DNA of 40,238 bases from Acidithiobacillus concretivorus. Lineage in GTDB: Bacteria > Pseudomonadota > Gammaproteobacteria > Acidithiobacillales > Acidithiobacillaceae. This document shows positions 1 to 8,376 of the stretch, piece by piece. The notes under the pieces were generated by a model that did not search any database, had not been told where the DNA came from, and saw only the letters and a program-made list of their open reading frames with translations. The stretch's first letter is position 1. Every line of letters begins with the position of its first letter. The DNA lies in the NCBI RefSeq assembly GCF_018853445.1, contig NZ_JABELD010000035.1, positions 1-40,238 on the forward strand, in the 5' to 3' direction. The position numbers were made by a program, and so were the translations under genes.

Positions 1-115
1 TCTGGCGGCCATAGCGCAGTGGAACCACCCCTTCCCATCCCGAACAGGACCGTGAAACACTGCAGCGCCTATGATAGTTGAGGGCCTCCCTCCGCGAAAG
101 TCGGTCACCGCCAGA
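1..115 (+). rRNA. rrf: 5S ribosomal RNA
   Basis: The 5' end TCTGGCGG pairs with the 3' end CCGCCAGA, closing helix I. Between them lie the typical 5S blocks CCCATCCCGAAC and the CGAAAGTCGGTCACC-like 3' arm. Length is about 115 nt, normal for 5S. The gene starts at or very near the window edge, so one or two 5' bases may be missing. A terminator follows directly, so this is the distal end of an rRNA operon whose 16S and 23S genes lie upstream of the window. Confidence 0.95.
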
Positions 116-125
116 CACCTATACC

Positions 126-162
126 TTAGCCCTGCTTCTTTTTGAAGCAGGGCTAATTTTTT
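126..162 (+). terminator. rRNA operon terminator
   Basis: A perfect 13-bp stem (126-138 with 144-156, core AGCCCTGCTTC/GAAGCAGGGCT) with a 5-nt T loop is followed by TTTTTT. It lies 11 nt after the 5S gene. The T-run is on the plus strand only, so it ends rRNA transcription; the convergent minus-strand gene stops at 181 just beyond it. Confidence 0.93.
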
Positions 163-180
163 GTCAGAACGCCTTTGGGG

Positions 181-1365
181 TCATGCGTGATTGCCCGCTG
201 CGGAGCCGGATGCCCAGGCCCACTGAAAATTATAGCCCCCCAACCAGCCCGTCACATCTACAACCTCTCCAATAAAATAAAGTCCTGGGACGATTCTCGA
301 TTCCATGCTGCTGGAGGAAAGTTCGGCTGTATTTATACCCCCAAGGGTCACTTCAGCTTTACGATACCCTTCTGTACCACTGGGAAGAATGGACCATTGC
401 TGCAATTTTTGGGCAATAGAAGCTAACTCAAGATCTGGGTAGGTAGCCAAAGGCTGATTGTGCCAATAAAGATCGCACATGGCTTGGGCAAGACGGTTGG
501 GCAAGATTTCGGACAAGATACTTTTCAGGAATGATTGGGGTTTTTCCATTTTCAGTTGCCGTAAGTACGCATAAACATCCAGTTCTGGCAGCAAATCAAT
601 CTCTAGGGCCTTACCTTCTTGCCAGAACGACGAAATCTGCAAAATAGCCGGGCCGCTAAGGCCGCGATGGGTGAACAGTAACCCCGCACGAAAATGCTGT
701 TTGTTAAAATGGGTTTCAGCAGAGCCAATAGACACTCCGGCAAGGCCACTAAATGGTTCATGAGTGCGGCCAGTTAAGGTGAGCGGCACTAATCCTGGTC
801 GGGTATTTTGTAAGCTATGACCAAACTGCTGCCCCAGTTCATAACCGAAACCACTGGCCCCCAGGCTGGGAATAGAAAGCCCGCCGGTGGCTATGATCAG
901 GGATTCGGCGCTAAAATTTCCCTGATTACTCTCGATATGAAAAATATCGCCCTCTTTTTTGCAAGAAATTATGCTGCACTGTGTGTGAATATCCACATGG
1001 GCGGCGTGACATTCTTCAGCAAGCAGCGCCACAATTTGTTTGGAGGATCCATCACAAAATAGTTGTCCGGCTTCTTTTTCGTGGTAGGCGATCTGGTATT
1101 TATCAACCAGCTCAATGAAATTTTCCGGGGTATAGCGAGCCAACGCAGATTTGGCAAAGTGTCTGTTAGCACTGAGATAGTTGGTAGCACCTACGGACAG
1201 GTTGGTAAAATTACAATGGCCACCGCCAGACATCAGGATTTTTTTGCCGATACGATTGGCATGATCCACAAGAATGACTTTGCGGCCGCGCTGACCTGCG
1301 GTGATGGCGCACATTAATCCGGCGGCACCAGCGCCAATGATAAAAACTTCTGTATGCTCTGACAT
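181..1365 (-). CDS. YhiN/HI0933-family FAD-dependent oxidoreductase
   Basis: 394 residues, the usual length of the HI0933/YhiN flavoprotein family (also annotated as aminoacetone oxidase-like). The N-terminus has a Rossmann dinucleotide fold, FIIGAGAAGLMCA, followed by the family hallmark KKILMSGGGHCNFTN; the C-terminus has GLYFIGEVVDVTGWLGGYNF, the second FAD-contact block of the family. The physiological substrate is not established for this family. It reads toward the rRNA terminator and is divergent from the nitroreductase gene. The start is the ATG at 1363-1365, preceded on its strand by a GGACTCC-like Shine-Dalgarno. Family assignment is sure; function is not. Confidence 0.9.
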   Translation of the reverse strand: MSEHTEVFIIGAGAAGLMCAITAGQRGRKVILVDHANRIGKKILMSGGGHCNFTNLSVGATNYLSANRHFAKSALARYTPENFIELVDKYQIAYHEKEAGQLFCDGSSKQIVALLAEECHAAHVDIHTQCSIISCKKEGDIFHIESNQGNFSAESLIIATGGLSIPSLGASGFGYELGQQFGHSLQNTRPGLVPLTLTGRTHEPFSGLAGVSIGSAETHFNKQHFRAGLLFTHRGLSGPAILQISSFWQEGKALEIDLLPELDVYAYLRQLKMEKPQSFLKSILSEILPNRLAQAMCDLYWHNQPLATYPDLELASIAQKLQQWSILPSGTEGYRKAEVTLGGINTAELSSSSMESRIVPGLYFIGEVVDVTGWLGGYNFQWAWASGSAAGNHA

Positions 1366-1395
1366 GATCGTTTGTGGAGTCCTTCAATCGGAAGG

Positions 1396-1425
1396 TTGAC
1401 AATACCAACCGGTCGGTTCTAAATT
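1396..1425 (+). promoter_or_regulatory. Promoter with palindromic operator before nitroreductase gene
   Basis: A perfect -35 box TTGACA (1396-1401) is followed 18 bp later by TAAATT (1420-1425, four of six -10 bases). The spacer holds the inverted repeat AACCG-GT-CGGTT (1407-1418). A palindrome of this ACCGGTCGGT kind between -35 and -10 is typical of a TetR-family operator. No regulator gene is adjacent. The boxes are seen; the repressor is inferred. Confidence 0.5.
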
Positions 1426-1462
1426 GTGATGACTTATTTTATAACATCAAAGAGGTGAGTAT

Positions 1463-2062
1463 ATGGATGTCATTACCGCAGTCCAGCAACGTCGTGCAGC
1501 GAAGTCCTTTGATCCGCATCATCAGATGTCTGCCGAAACCAAAAGAACCCTTCTGGAGCATGCTTCTTTGGCACCCAGTGCCTACAATATTCAGCATTGG
1601 CGGATAGTGGATGTGCAGGATCCGCAGCTGCGTGCGGCCATTCGTGAACAAGCCTGGGGCCAGGCACAAGTCACCGATGCATCGGCGCTATTTGTTTTAT
1701 GTGCAGATTTGGAGGCGTGGCAGGAAGATCCGCAACGTTACTGGGCGACTTCTCCACAGCCGGTGCAGGATTTTTTATTGCCGAAACTGGATGAATACTA
1801 TCGTGGCAAACCGCAAATTGCGCGGGATGAAGCCATGCGGACCCTGGGTATTTTTGGAATGACGCTGATGTTGTTGGCTCAGGATCTTGGTTATGACTCC
1901 TGTCCGATGGATGGTTTTGATTTTGATGCTGTGGCAAAACTGATCCATTTGCCCGAAAACCATGCGATCGGGTACATGATTGCCGTGGGTAAAGGGACCG
2001 AAAATGCCTGGGAAAGAAATCGGGTTGACATCCAGTCCCTGGTAAAAACAGATCATTTTTAG
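1463..2062 (+). CDS. Nitroreductase family protein
   Basis: 199 residues, typical of the FMN-dependent nitroreductase superfamily. The N-terminal block VQQRRAAKSFDP matches the RRSxRxF-type FMN phosphate motif, LAPSAYNIQHWR is the family's SxxNxQPWR motif, and LAQDLGYDSCPMDGFD is the conserved third segment. Such enzymes reduce nitro compounds, quinones or flavins with NAD(P)H in the cytosol; the substrate here is unknown. The ATG at 1463 follows GAGGTG at about 1451. It appears to have its own promoter with a palindromic operator, which suggests induction by a small ligand. It ends in front of a separate promoter for the next gene. Confidence 0.88.
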   Translation: MDVITAVQQRRAAKSFDPHHQMSAETKRTLLEHASLAPSAYNIQHWRIVDVQDPQLRAAIREQAWGQAQVTDASALFVLCADLEAWQEDPQRYWATSPQPVQDFLLPKLDEYYRGKPQIARDEAMRTLGIFGMTLMLLAQDLGYDSCPMDGFDFDAVAKLIHLPENHAIGYMIAVGKGTENAWERNRVDIQSLVKTDHF

Positions 2063-2089
2063 TCATTCAGGAAGCTAACGTACTATAAT
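2060..2089 (+). promoter_or_regulatory. Putative sigma-70 promoter of DUF2892 gene
   Basis: A perfect -10 box TATAAT (2084-2089) lies 18 bp after TAGTCA (2060-2065, four of six -35 bases). It overlaps the stop codon of the nitroreductase gene and sits about 45 bp before the next start codon. Confidence 0.5.
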
Positions 2090-2136
2090 CCAGTTCCAGT
2101 GGATACGGGCAGGAAATTCCTGCAGGAGAGAGGGCA

Positions 2137-2328
2137 ATGCCAGTCAATGAAGGGAGTGTGGATCGTCTGGTCCGGGTGATTGTGGGCTTGGTGATTATTG
2201 TGGTTCTTGCAGTATTCTTGCACGGTGAAAACAAATGGTGGGCGGTGGTTGGATTGGTGCCACTGATTACTGGAATCACGGGTTTTTGTGGGTTGTATAC
2301 TTTGCTGGGTATCAAACCTGCCCGGTAA
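2137..2328 (+). CDS. DUF2892 (YgaP-like) small inner-membrane protein
   Basis: 63 residues. The opening NEGSVDRLVRVIVGLVII and the end GFCGLYTLLGIKPAR match the DUF2892 family, which also forms the membrane part of the E. coli rhodanese YgaP. Two hydrophobic segments (about residues 11-28 and 36-56) flank a short KWWA loop. The GFCGLY cysteine is a family feature. A GGAG at 2125-2128 sits 8 nt before the ATG. In this family the proteins are often near sulfur-transfer genes, but no rhodanese is fused or adjacent here. Family is secure; role unknown. Confidence 0.85.
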   Translation: MPVNEGSVDRLVRVIVGLVIIVVLAVFLHGENKWWAVVGLVPLITGITGFCGLYTLLGIKPAR

Positions 2329-2386
2329 AAAAGAATTCCTGAGATCAGGGTGTATCCTCCTTAGCTCAGTAGAAGGTTTAGCGGTA

Positions 2387-2419
2387 ACGGAAGGCACGGT
2401 CATCCCGTGCCTTCCGTTT
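2387..2419 (+). terminator. Hairpin: terminator, possibly an attenuator
   Basis: A perfect 13-bp stem (2387-2399 with 2405-2417, ACGGAAGGCACGG arm) with loop TCATC is followed by only TTTA. It can end the DUF2892 transcript. The next start codon is 24 nt downstream with its Shine-Dalgarno between, leaving no room for a promoter, so the efflux gene must be transcribed through this hairpin. Confidence 0.65.
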
Positions 2420-2442
2420 ATCAGGCATAGCAAGGAAAAACA

Positions 2443-3642
2443 TTGCTGCATAAAAGACGACTGATTTTTATTCTGGGCATGTTAAGTGCCTTTGGTCCGA
2501 TGTCTATTGATATGTATCTTCCCAGTCTGCCAACGCTGTCTCGGTATTTTACAGCGCCACATCTGGCGGTGCAGTTGACCCTGGCAAGTTTTTTTGTGGG
2601 ACTTTCTCTGGGGCAGCTGTTTTTTGGGACTTTGTCGGATCGTTTTGGACGCCGCCGACCTTTGCTGCTGGGACTGATACTGTATGTGCTGACTTCGGCT
2701 GGCTGCGCTTTATCTCCCTCTATCGGGGTGCTGATCGGTCTACGCTTTGTGCAGGGGCTTGGAGCTTGCGCTGGTCTGGTGATTTCCCGGGCCGTGGTGC
2801 GTGATTTGTTTTCCCCCAAGGAGGCGCCACATATTTTTGCCGCCATGATTCTGGTGATGGGCCTTGCGCCTATTATTGCGCCGTTGCTGGGCGGGTATTT
2901 GCTGGTCTGGTTGGGATGGCAGAGTATTTTCTGGTTGTTGACGGTATTCGGGCTGTTTATTTTTGGGCTGGTTTATCTGGGGTTGCGCGAAAGTCATCAG
3001 CCCACAGCAGAACATTCCCTGGAGGTAAGCAAGGTGTTGCGGCGTTACCGTGCGCTCTTGCAGGACAGGCGCTTTATGGCCTTTTCTTTGGTTTATGCCA
3101 TGTGCTACGGCGGCATGTTTGCGTATATTGCCGGATCGCCCTTTGTGTTTATTGATCTTTATAAGGTCCCAGCCAACAGTTTTGGCTGGATATTCGGTGC
3201 CAATGCGTTGGGCCTGGTAGTGATGTCACAACTCAACCGAATTCTGCATCGGCGCTACACAGCAGAGGGAATCCTCCAGACGGTGGTGCTCATTCAGTTA
3301 ATGGCGGGCATTGCCTTGTTTGTCATTGGTTATTATCCAGAAATCAGCATGTTTGCCATTATGATACCGCTGTTCGTCTATGTAGCGAGCATTGGCCTGG
3401 TCGGTCCCAATGCCACGGCCCTGGCCATGACCGAGCAAGGCGCTCATGCGGGCGGCGCCTCAGCACTGCTCGGTGCCATGCAGTTCACGGCTGCATCGGT
3501 TTCTGCCATTGTTATTGGCAGTATGGTCATGCACAGTGCCTTACCGTTGGGCATTACCATTCTGGGTTGTGCTGCTGTTGCGGTGGTCGGCTTGCGCTAC
3601 ACCCGCAAGTTGCAAGATCCTGCCCTGCTCATGAAAAGTTGA
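2443..3642 (+). CDS. Bcr/CflA family multidrug efflux MFS transporter
   Basis: 399 residues, the normal size of the Bcr/CflA drug:proton antiporters in the inner membrane. The hallmarks are in order: SIDMYLPSLP in TM1, GQLFFGTLSDRFGRR (MFS motif A) in the TM2-3 loop, RFVQGLGACAG in TM4, and RAVVRDLF after it. About twelve hydrophobic segments are visible. The start is a TTG at 2443 with AAGGAAA at 2432-2438; no ATG fits in frame before the conserved TM1. The substrate cannot be read from sequence. It ends 9 bp from the convergent stop of the next gene. The preceding hairpin may control it. Confidence 0.88.
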   Translation: MLHKRRLIFILGMLSAFGPMSIDMYLPSLPTLSRYFTAPHLAVQLTLASFFVGLSLGQLFFGTLSDRFGRRRPLLLGLILYVLTSAGCALSPSIGVLIGLRFVQGLGACAGLVISRAVVRDLFSPKEAPHIFAAMILVMGLAPIIAPLLGGYLLVWLGWQSIFWLLTVFGLFIFGLVYLGLRESHQPTAEHSLEVSKVLRRYRALLQDRRFMAFSLVYAMCYGGMFAYIAGSPFVFIDLYKVPANSFGWIFGANALGLVVMSQLNRILHRRYTAEGILQTVVLIQLMAGIALFVIGYYPEISMFAIMIPLFVYVASIGLVGPNATALAMTEQGAHAGGASALLGAMQFTAASVSAIVIGSMVMHSALPLGITILGCAAVAVVGLRYTRKLQDPALLMKS

Positions 3643-3651
3643 ATGGACTTT

Positions 3652-3957
3652 TTAGCAGGAACCCGGCCGGCATAACCATGCGTCGCTGACCTGACCATTG
3701 GCATCAAGACGCACATGCACTTGTCCCTGTTGTCGCAGACGCTGATCTCCAGCAGCCCCGAAGGGGACCAGTTCTTCAAAATCAAACTGACAAAGCACAA
3801 TCACTTCATTGCCAACATGTTCGGGAAGACTGCAGTGACACTGTGCCCCCTCCCTGAGCGCCGCACCACCCATGCTGGTGAAGCTGGCCAGTAGTTGTTT
3901 TTGTTCCAGATAATCCAGTATGCCCGACTGGACGACGGGATCTTCCCAAATATTCAT
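3652..3957 (-). CDS. Hypothetical protein, 101 residues
   Basis: I do not recognise a family. The start at 3957 (MNIWEDP) is chosen because a strong GAGGAG (3965-3970) lies 7 nt upstream on the minus strand; a longer reading from 3981 would bury that site in the coding region. The protein is soluble-looking, without a signal peptide or membrane segment. It has cysteines in a QCHCSLPEH stretch, another in VIVLCQFDFEEL, and two near the C-terminus (WLCRPGSC). It is convergent with the efflux gene and divergent from the nuo operon. The good ribosome site supports a real gene. Confidence 0.55.
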   Translation of the reverse strand: MNIWEDPVVQSGILDYLEQKQLLASFTSMGGAALREGAQCHCSLPEHVGNEVIVLCQFDFEELVPFGAAGDQRLRQQGQVHVRLDANGQVSDAWLCRPGSC

Positions 3958-3989
3958 TGAAGGGCTCCTCAGATACACCACAAATCATG

Positions 3990-4004
3990 GTCTATACTAT
4001 ACAG
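3990..4004. promoter_or_regulatory. -10-like boxes in the nuo/3957 divergent region
   Basis: The only AT-rich promoter-like tract between the divergent genes is TATACT-ATACA. TATACT (3993-3998) matches five of six -10 bases for nuo, and the reverse strand reads TATAGT (4001-3996). I found no convincing -35 box on either strand. It would give nuoA a leader of roughly 100 nt, which contains a weak TTTTTGT/ACAAAAA hairpin at 4064-4085. Confidence 0.25.
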
Positions 4005-4107
4005 CGTAGTTCAATGATGACACTGCGTGTTGCTGCGCCGTGCCTGAATTCTGAGAAGGGGGCTTTTTGTATTTTTCGACAAAAATCGCACTTTGGGAGA
4101 ATCGGCA

Positions 4108-4467
4108 ATGATGGCGAGTCATGCCCTGATAGTCGGGATTTTTGCCGCTGCAGTGTTGCTGGTTTTAATGGGTATTCTCTGGATATCGGGTCTGCTCGGC
4201 GGACGACATCCCAATCGTAATAAAAACATTCCTTTTGAGAGTGGGCTGGGAGCCAACACCAGCACGCATCCGCGAACCCCCGTTGCTTTTTATCTCCTTG
4301 CTGTTTCCTTTCTGGTGTTTGAGTTGGAAGCCGCTTTTCTTTTTGCTTGGGCGGTAGCTTTTCATACTTTGGGCTGGGGGCCGATTGTGGCCGGGCTGGC
4401 TTTTATGGTGATTCTGGGTCTGGGCTTGTTTTATGAGTGGCGCATGGGAGGTTTGCAATGGCATTAG
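4108..4467 (+). CDS. nuoA: NADH-quinone oxidoreductase subunit A
   Basis: 119 residues with three membrane helices, the usual NuoA form. NIPFESGLG and [16 protein letters not shown] are the family signatures; the first acid of the second motif is Glu where E. coli has Asp79, a mild change. NuoA lies at the quinone-end membrane junction of complex I. ATG 4108 is chosen over an in-frame TTG at 4093 because GGGAGA (4095-4100) is placed as its Shine-Dalgarno. First gene of a 14-subunit operon (13 genes because C and D are fused); it overlaps nuoB by 10 nt. Confidence 0.95.
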   Translation: MMASHALIVGIFAAAVLLVLMGILWISGLLGGRHPNRNKNIPFESGLGANTSTHPRTPVAFYLLAVSFLVFELEAAFLFAWAVAFHTLGWGPIVAGLAFMVILGLGLFYEWRMGGLQWH

Positions 4468-4958
4468 CTCCGGGTCCCTTGTCTTTGCTGGTGGGCAAAT
4501 TTGAAGAAATGCTGGCGTGGAGTCGGGCAGGCTCTCTCTGGCCTCTGAATTTTGGCACCTCCTGCTGTTTTATTGAAATGGTTGCTGCGGTGACGCCCCG
4601 CCATGATTTGTCGCGATTTGGTGCCGAGGTGCTGCGTGGATCGCCCCGGCAGTCGGATGTGCTGATCACTTCTGGGACGATTTTCGTGAAAATGGCCCCC
4701 ATGATTCTGGAGATATATGAACAGATGCTGGAGCCCAAGTGGGTAATTTCCATGGGCTCCTGTTCCAACTCCGGGGGCATGTATGATGTGTATAGCGTGG
4801 TTCAGGGGATTGATCGACTGCTGCCAGTGGATATTTATGTGCCGGGTTGTCCACCCCGCCCGGAAGCCCTGATGGACGGTTTGTTATTGTTGCAGCAGAA
4901 AATCCGGCGTAATCCGCCCCGGATATTTCAGCGGGAGCTGACCCATGCTTCTGGCTGA
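4458..4958 (+). CDS. nuoB: NADH-quinone oxidoreductase subunit B (N2 cluster)
   Basis: 166 residues. NuoB carries 4Fe-4S cluster N2, the last carrier before quinone. The ligands are all present: Cys36-Cys37 ([11 protein letters not shown]), Cys102 (MGSCSNSGG) and Cys131 (PGCPPRPEA). [15 protein letters not shown] and EPKWVISMG are close to the E. coli protein, so this belongs to the gamma-proteobacterial branch of complex I. ATG 4458 is preceded by GGGAGG (4445-4450) inside the end of nuoA. It overlaps nuoCD by 14 nt, implying translational coupling. Confidence 0.96.
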   Translation: MALAPGPLSLLVGKFEEMLAWSRAGSLWPLNFGTSCCFIEMVAAVTPRHDLSRFGAEVLRGSPRQSDVLITSGTIFVKMAPMILEIYEQMLEPKWVISMGSCSNSGGMYDVYSVVQGIDRLLPVDIYVPGCPPRPEALMDGLLLLQQKIRRNPPRIFQRELTHASG

Positions 4959-6645
4959 GATGCTACAAAAGCACTTTGCTGCGAGTCCAGTTACCGATGG
5001 GCGGGATGGCTGGCCGGATTTCCGGCTGCCCGAAGAACATCTGCTGCCAGCCATGCAATTTCTGCATGAGCAAATGCAGCCGTCATTTCCGATGTTGCTG
5101 GACTTGACGGCGGTGGATGAAGGACCGCAGGGTGTCTCGGAGGCTGCGCAATATACCTTGACCTATCATCTGCATGGACTGGAGGGTTGTGGTGCCCTGC
5201 GTTTGCGGGTGACGCACGCCGACGCCGAGCTGCCGGTACCGTCGATAACCAGTATTTTTGCCAATGCCAATTGGTATGAACGGGAAGTGTACGATCTGTT
5301 TGGTCTGCAGTTCAGTGGCCACCCGGATTTGCGGCGTATTTTACTCCCGCCCCTCTGGGAAGGGCACCCGCTACGAAAAAGCGAAGCCATCCGCGCCACA
5401 GAGCGCCCCGCCTATCGTTTGAGTAAAACCGATTTGCAGGAAGCACTCAAAGCCTACAGCGACGAGGTGTTACCTCCAGAATCCGGGCAGACGATTCTGA
5501 ATGTTGGCCCACATCATCCCGGAACGCACGGAATTTTGCGCTTTGTACTGAAAATTTCCGAGGAAAAAATTGCCAGCGTGGACCCCGATATTGGTTATCA
5601 CCATCGGGGGGTAGAAAAAATAGCCGAGGGACATACCTTCCATAATTTTATTCCCTACACCGACCGGGTGGATTATCTGGGGGGCATCCTGGGCGAGTTT
5701 CCCTATGTCCGTGCGGTGGAGATGCTGGCGGATTTGCAATTGCCGGATCGTGCCGAAGGTATCCGGACTTTGTTGGCGGAAATCTGCCGGATATCTTCCC
5801 ATTTGGTGTGGTTGGGAAGCTATGGAAATGATCTCGGCACCATGGGACCGGCATTTTATGCGTTTCGGGATAGAGCGTTGTTGCTCGATCTGATCGAAAA
5901 ATATACAGGCGGGCGCCTGCATCCACAGTTTTTTCGGATTGGTGGAGTAGCGGCTGATTTGCCGGAGGACTGGCGCGATGATCTGCTGCAAGTCCTCCAG
6001 AAAGTGGAGTCGGGTTTGCGGGATACGGAGACCCTCACCGTAGGGAATCCCATTTTCCGTGCCCGCACTCAGGGGATTGGGGTGTTGTCAGCGGCGCAGG
6101 CAGAAAAGTGGGGTGCTTCGGGTATTGTCTTGCGCAGTACGGGCAAAGCCTGGGATATGCGCAAAGCAGCCCCCTACGGGCTATACGATGTTCTTGATTT
6201 TGAGGTGCCGACCTCCACCGATGGAGATGCTTTAGCCAGGGCTCAACTGCATATTGATGAAATTCGCGAAAGTATCCGGATGCTTCGTCAGCTCGCCGAC
6301 AAAATGCCGGATGGCGCAACTCTGGCTGCTGACGCCCGGTATGCCCTGCCACCCAAAGACCATACCTTGCGGGATATTGAGACGCTGATTCATCATTTCG
6401 AGCAGATGGCGGGCGAAATCGGTCCTCCTGCAGGACAGGTGCTGAGCATCACTGAGTCGGCGCGCGGCATGCTCGCCTATTACATTGTGGCTGATGGCAG
6501 CGCCCACCCATACCGGCTCAGGGTACGGACTCCTTCCTTTCCCCACGTTCAGCTGATTACTGAACTGGGGCGCGATACGGCTCTCCCCGATTTTATTGCC
6601 ACGATTGGATCCATAGATTATGTCCTCGCCGACCTCGATCGTTGA
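4945..6645 (+). CDS. nuoCD: NADH-quinone oxidoreductase fused subunits C and D
   Basis: 566 residues, a single polypeptide holding NuoC (about 1-165, with [26 protein letters not shown]) and NuoD (about 180-566). NuoD shows [11 protein letters not shown] with the quinone-site His, [26 protein letters not shown] with the quinone-site Tyr, and the C-terminal [12 protein letters not shown]. The fusion is the E. coli arrangement (about 600 residues there), so it is expected for this branch rather than odd. The protein forms the quinone pocket with NuoB. Its 3' end overlaps nuoE by 26 nt. Confidence 0.96.
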   Translation: MLLAEMLQKHFAASPVTDGRDGWPDFRLPEEHLLPAMQFLHEQMQPSFPMLLDLTAVDEGPQGVSEAAQYTLTYHLHGLEGCGALRLRVTHADAELPVPSITSIFANANWYEREVYDLFGLQFSGHPDLRRILLPPLWEGHPLRKSEAIRATERPAYRLSKTDLQEALKAYSDEVLPPESGQTILNVGPHHPGTHGILRFVLKISEEKIASVDPDIGYHHRGVEKIAEGHTFHNFIPYTDRVDYLGGILGEFPYVRAVEMLADLQLPDRAEGIRTLLAEICRISSHLVWLGSYGNDLGTMGPAFYAFRDRALLLDLIEKYTGGRLHPQFFRIGGVAADLPEDWRDDLLQVLQKVESGLRDTETLTVGNPIFRARTQGIGVLSAAQAEKWGASGIVLRSTGKAWDMRKAAPYGLYDVLDFEVPTSTDGDALARAQLHIDEIRESIRMLRQLADKMPDGATLAADARYALPPKDHTLRDIETLIHHFEQMAGEIGPPAGQVLSITESARGMLAYYIVADGSAHPYRLRVRTPSFPHVQLITELGRDTALPDFIATIGSIDYVLADLDR

Positions 6646-7132
6646 CTTGAATGATGCGTCGCTTCTCGCCAGGTTGCAGGATCTGGTGGCGACGTCACCT
6701 GTTCCAGAAGCCGCCATCAGTGAAGTCCTGCAGGTCCTGCAAAAGGCCCGAGGCTACATTGACGGGGAGGCATTACGTCTGGCAGCGTCCTTGACCGGGT
6801 TGAGTCCGGTCAAGGTTGAAGAGCTTTGTACCTTTTACAGTCTGGTGTTGCGTGAACCGGTGGGCACCCATGTTCTGCGCATCTGTGACAGCATCGCCTG
6901 CCATATGGCCGGGGCTCAGGATATCCTGGCCCAGGCCCGCCAGCATTCGGGCGTGGATCTCGGTGAGGTCAGTCGCAGTGGCAAGCTGACGGTGATACCG
7001 CATGTCTGCATGGGCCTCTGTGATCGGGCCCCCGCCCTGATGGTGGATGACCAGGCGCTGGGGCCGGTGGATACCCAGGCATTGACTCAGCTTTTGGCAC
7101 AACTGGAGGCGGATATATGGAAGCCATCCTGA
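6620..7132 (+). CDS. nuoE: NADH-quinone oxidoreductase subunit E (N1a)
   Basis: 170 residues, thioredoxin-like 2Fe-2S subunit of the NADH-dehydrogenase arm. The four ligands are Cys89 and Cys94 (RICDSIACHMAG) and Cys130 and Cys134 (CMGLCDRAP), with normal spacing. KVEELCTFYS is the family's VxGVxTFYxxF-like helix in altered form. ATG 6620 lies inside the end of nuoCD; no strong Shine-Dalgarno precedes it, so coupled re-initiation is likely. It overlaps nuoF by 16 nt. Confidence 0.94.
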   Translation: MSSPTSIVDLNDASLLARLQDLVATSPVPEAAISEVLQVLQKARGYIDGEALRLAASLTGLSPVKVEELCTFYSLVLREPVGTHVLRICDSIACHMAGAQDILAQARQHSGVDLGEVSRSGKLTVIPHVCMGLCDRAPALMVDDQALGPVDTQALTQLLAQLEADIWKPS

Positions 7133-8376
7133 GCCGACATTTTGCAGATCCCGATCCGGCCGATCTGCGCGCTTACCGGAATGCCGGGGGGTATGTGGGG
7201 CTTGCCAGAGCCGTGCAGATGGATCCCGCTGATATTATTGCGGAACTAGAAAAATCCGGGCTTCGGGGTTGTGGTGGTGCGGGCTTTCCGACGGGACTCA
7301 AATGGCGGCTGCGCGGAGCAGATGCTCCAGAACCGCGTTATCTGGTTTGCAATCTGGATGAAACCGAGCCAGGCAGTATCAAGGACCGGGCTCTGCTTTT
7401 CGGGGCTCCGCACCATATTCTGGAAGGCATGTTCATCGCGGCCCACGCTCTGGGAGTGCGCTTTGCCGTCGTTTTTGTACGGGGTGAATATGCAGCGGGC
7501 GCCCGTGTTTTGGAAAAAGCACTGCATCAGGCCCGCGAGGCGGGATTAATGCGCTTGCCTGATGGCGATTTGCGCCTGGATATTCATGTTTCTTTGGGAC
7601 GCTATATTTGTGGCGAAGATTCGGCCATTCTCAATGCCATTGAAGGCAAACGCGCAAACCCGCGTAAAAAACCTCCGCATATCAGTCAACAGGGGCTCTG
7701 GCAGCAACCGACCACCGTCAACAACGCCGAAAGTATTGCGCATTTGCCGGGTATTTTCGCGCACGGCGCGGACTGGTTTCGCAGTCTGGGCGTCAATGGC
7801 GGCGTGGGCAGCAAATTGTACAGTGTCTGCGGCCCTGCGAAACGCCCCGGCGTGTTTGAATTGCCCATGGGAACGACTGCTCAGGAAATACTGTTTGAAC
7901 ATGCTGGAGGTCTGCAGCCAGGGCGCACTTTGCGCGCGGTGTTGCCGGGTGGCTCCTCCACGCCCTTTCTGATGCCCGAACACTTCGATACGCCCATGCA
8001 TTTTGATGCGGTGGCCAAAGTCGGTTCCCGACTGGGTACAGGGGGCTTCATTCTGATGGATGATCGGCAGTGCCCCGTCGATTTTCTGGTGGCGACGACC
8101 CGTTTTTTTGCGCGCGAATCGTGTGGGTTCTGCACCCCCTGCCGGGAAGGCCTGCCCTATGTGCGCTGGTTGCTGGAGCGGATTGAGGCTGGGGCGGGCA
8201 GTGCCGAGGATATTGCGACCCTGCATCAGCTCGGTGGACAAATTGCGCCCAACAGTTTTTGTGCGTTGGCTCCGGGAGCGCTGATGCCGGTGCTTTCGGG
8301 TTTACATGCCTTTGCGGATGATTTTGAGGCGCATGTTCGCCTGGGTCATTGTCCATATCGGGGGCCTCAATCATGA
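7117..8376 (+). CDS. nuoF: NADH-quinone oxidoreductase subunit F (FMN, NADH, N3)
   Basis: 419 residues. Catalytic subunit that oxidises NADH through FMN. The order of motifs is glycine-rich FMN/NADH loop (GLRGCGGAGFPTGLKW, from residue 48), CNLDETEPGSIKDR, GRYICGEDSAILNAIEGKR, and the N3 4Fe-4S ligands ESCGFCTPCREG plus a later Cys (SFCALAPGA). One oddity: the first motif is normally GRGGAGF, but codon 52 is TGT, so the Arg is Cys. The stop TGA overlaps the nuoG ATG (ATGA). Confidence 0.95.
   Translation: MEAILSRHFADPDPADLRAYRNAGGYVGLARAVQMDPADIIAELEKSGLRGCGGAGFPTGLKWRLRGADAPEPRYLVCNLDETEPGSIKDRALLFGAPHHILEGMFIAAHALGVRFAVVFVRGEYAAGARVLEKALHQAREAGLMRLPDGDLRLDIHVSLGRYICGEDSAILNAIEGKRANPRKKPPHISQQGLWQQPTTVNNAESIAHLPGIFAHGADWFRSLGVNGGVGSKLYSVCGPAKRPGVFELPMGTTAQEILFEHAGGLQPGRTLRAVLPGGSSTPFLMPEHFDTPMHFDAVAKVGSRLGTGGFILMDDRQCPVDFLVATTRFFARESCGFCTPCREGLPYVRWLLERIEAGAGSAEDIATLHQLGGQIAPNSFCALAPGALMPVLSGLHAFADDFEAHVRLGHCPYRGPQS

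Noticed and set aside
2354-2400. tRNA-like stretch (TTAGCTCAGT, a D-arm-like box)
   Set aside because: No acceptor stem, anticodon arm or T-arm can be formed; the following sequence is the terminator hairpin.
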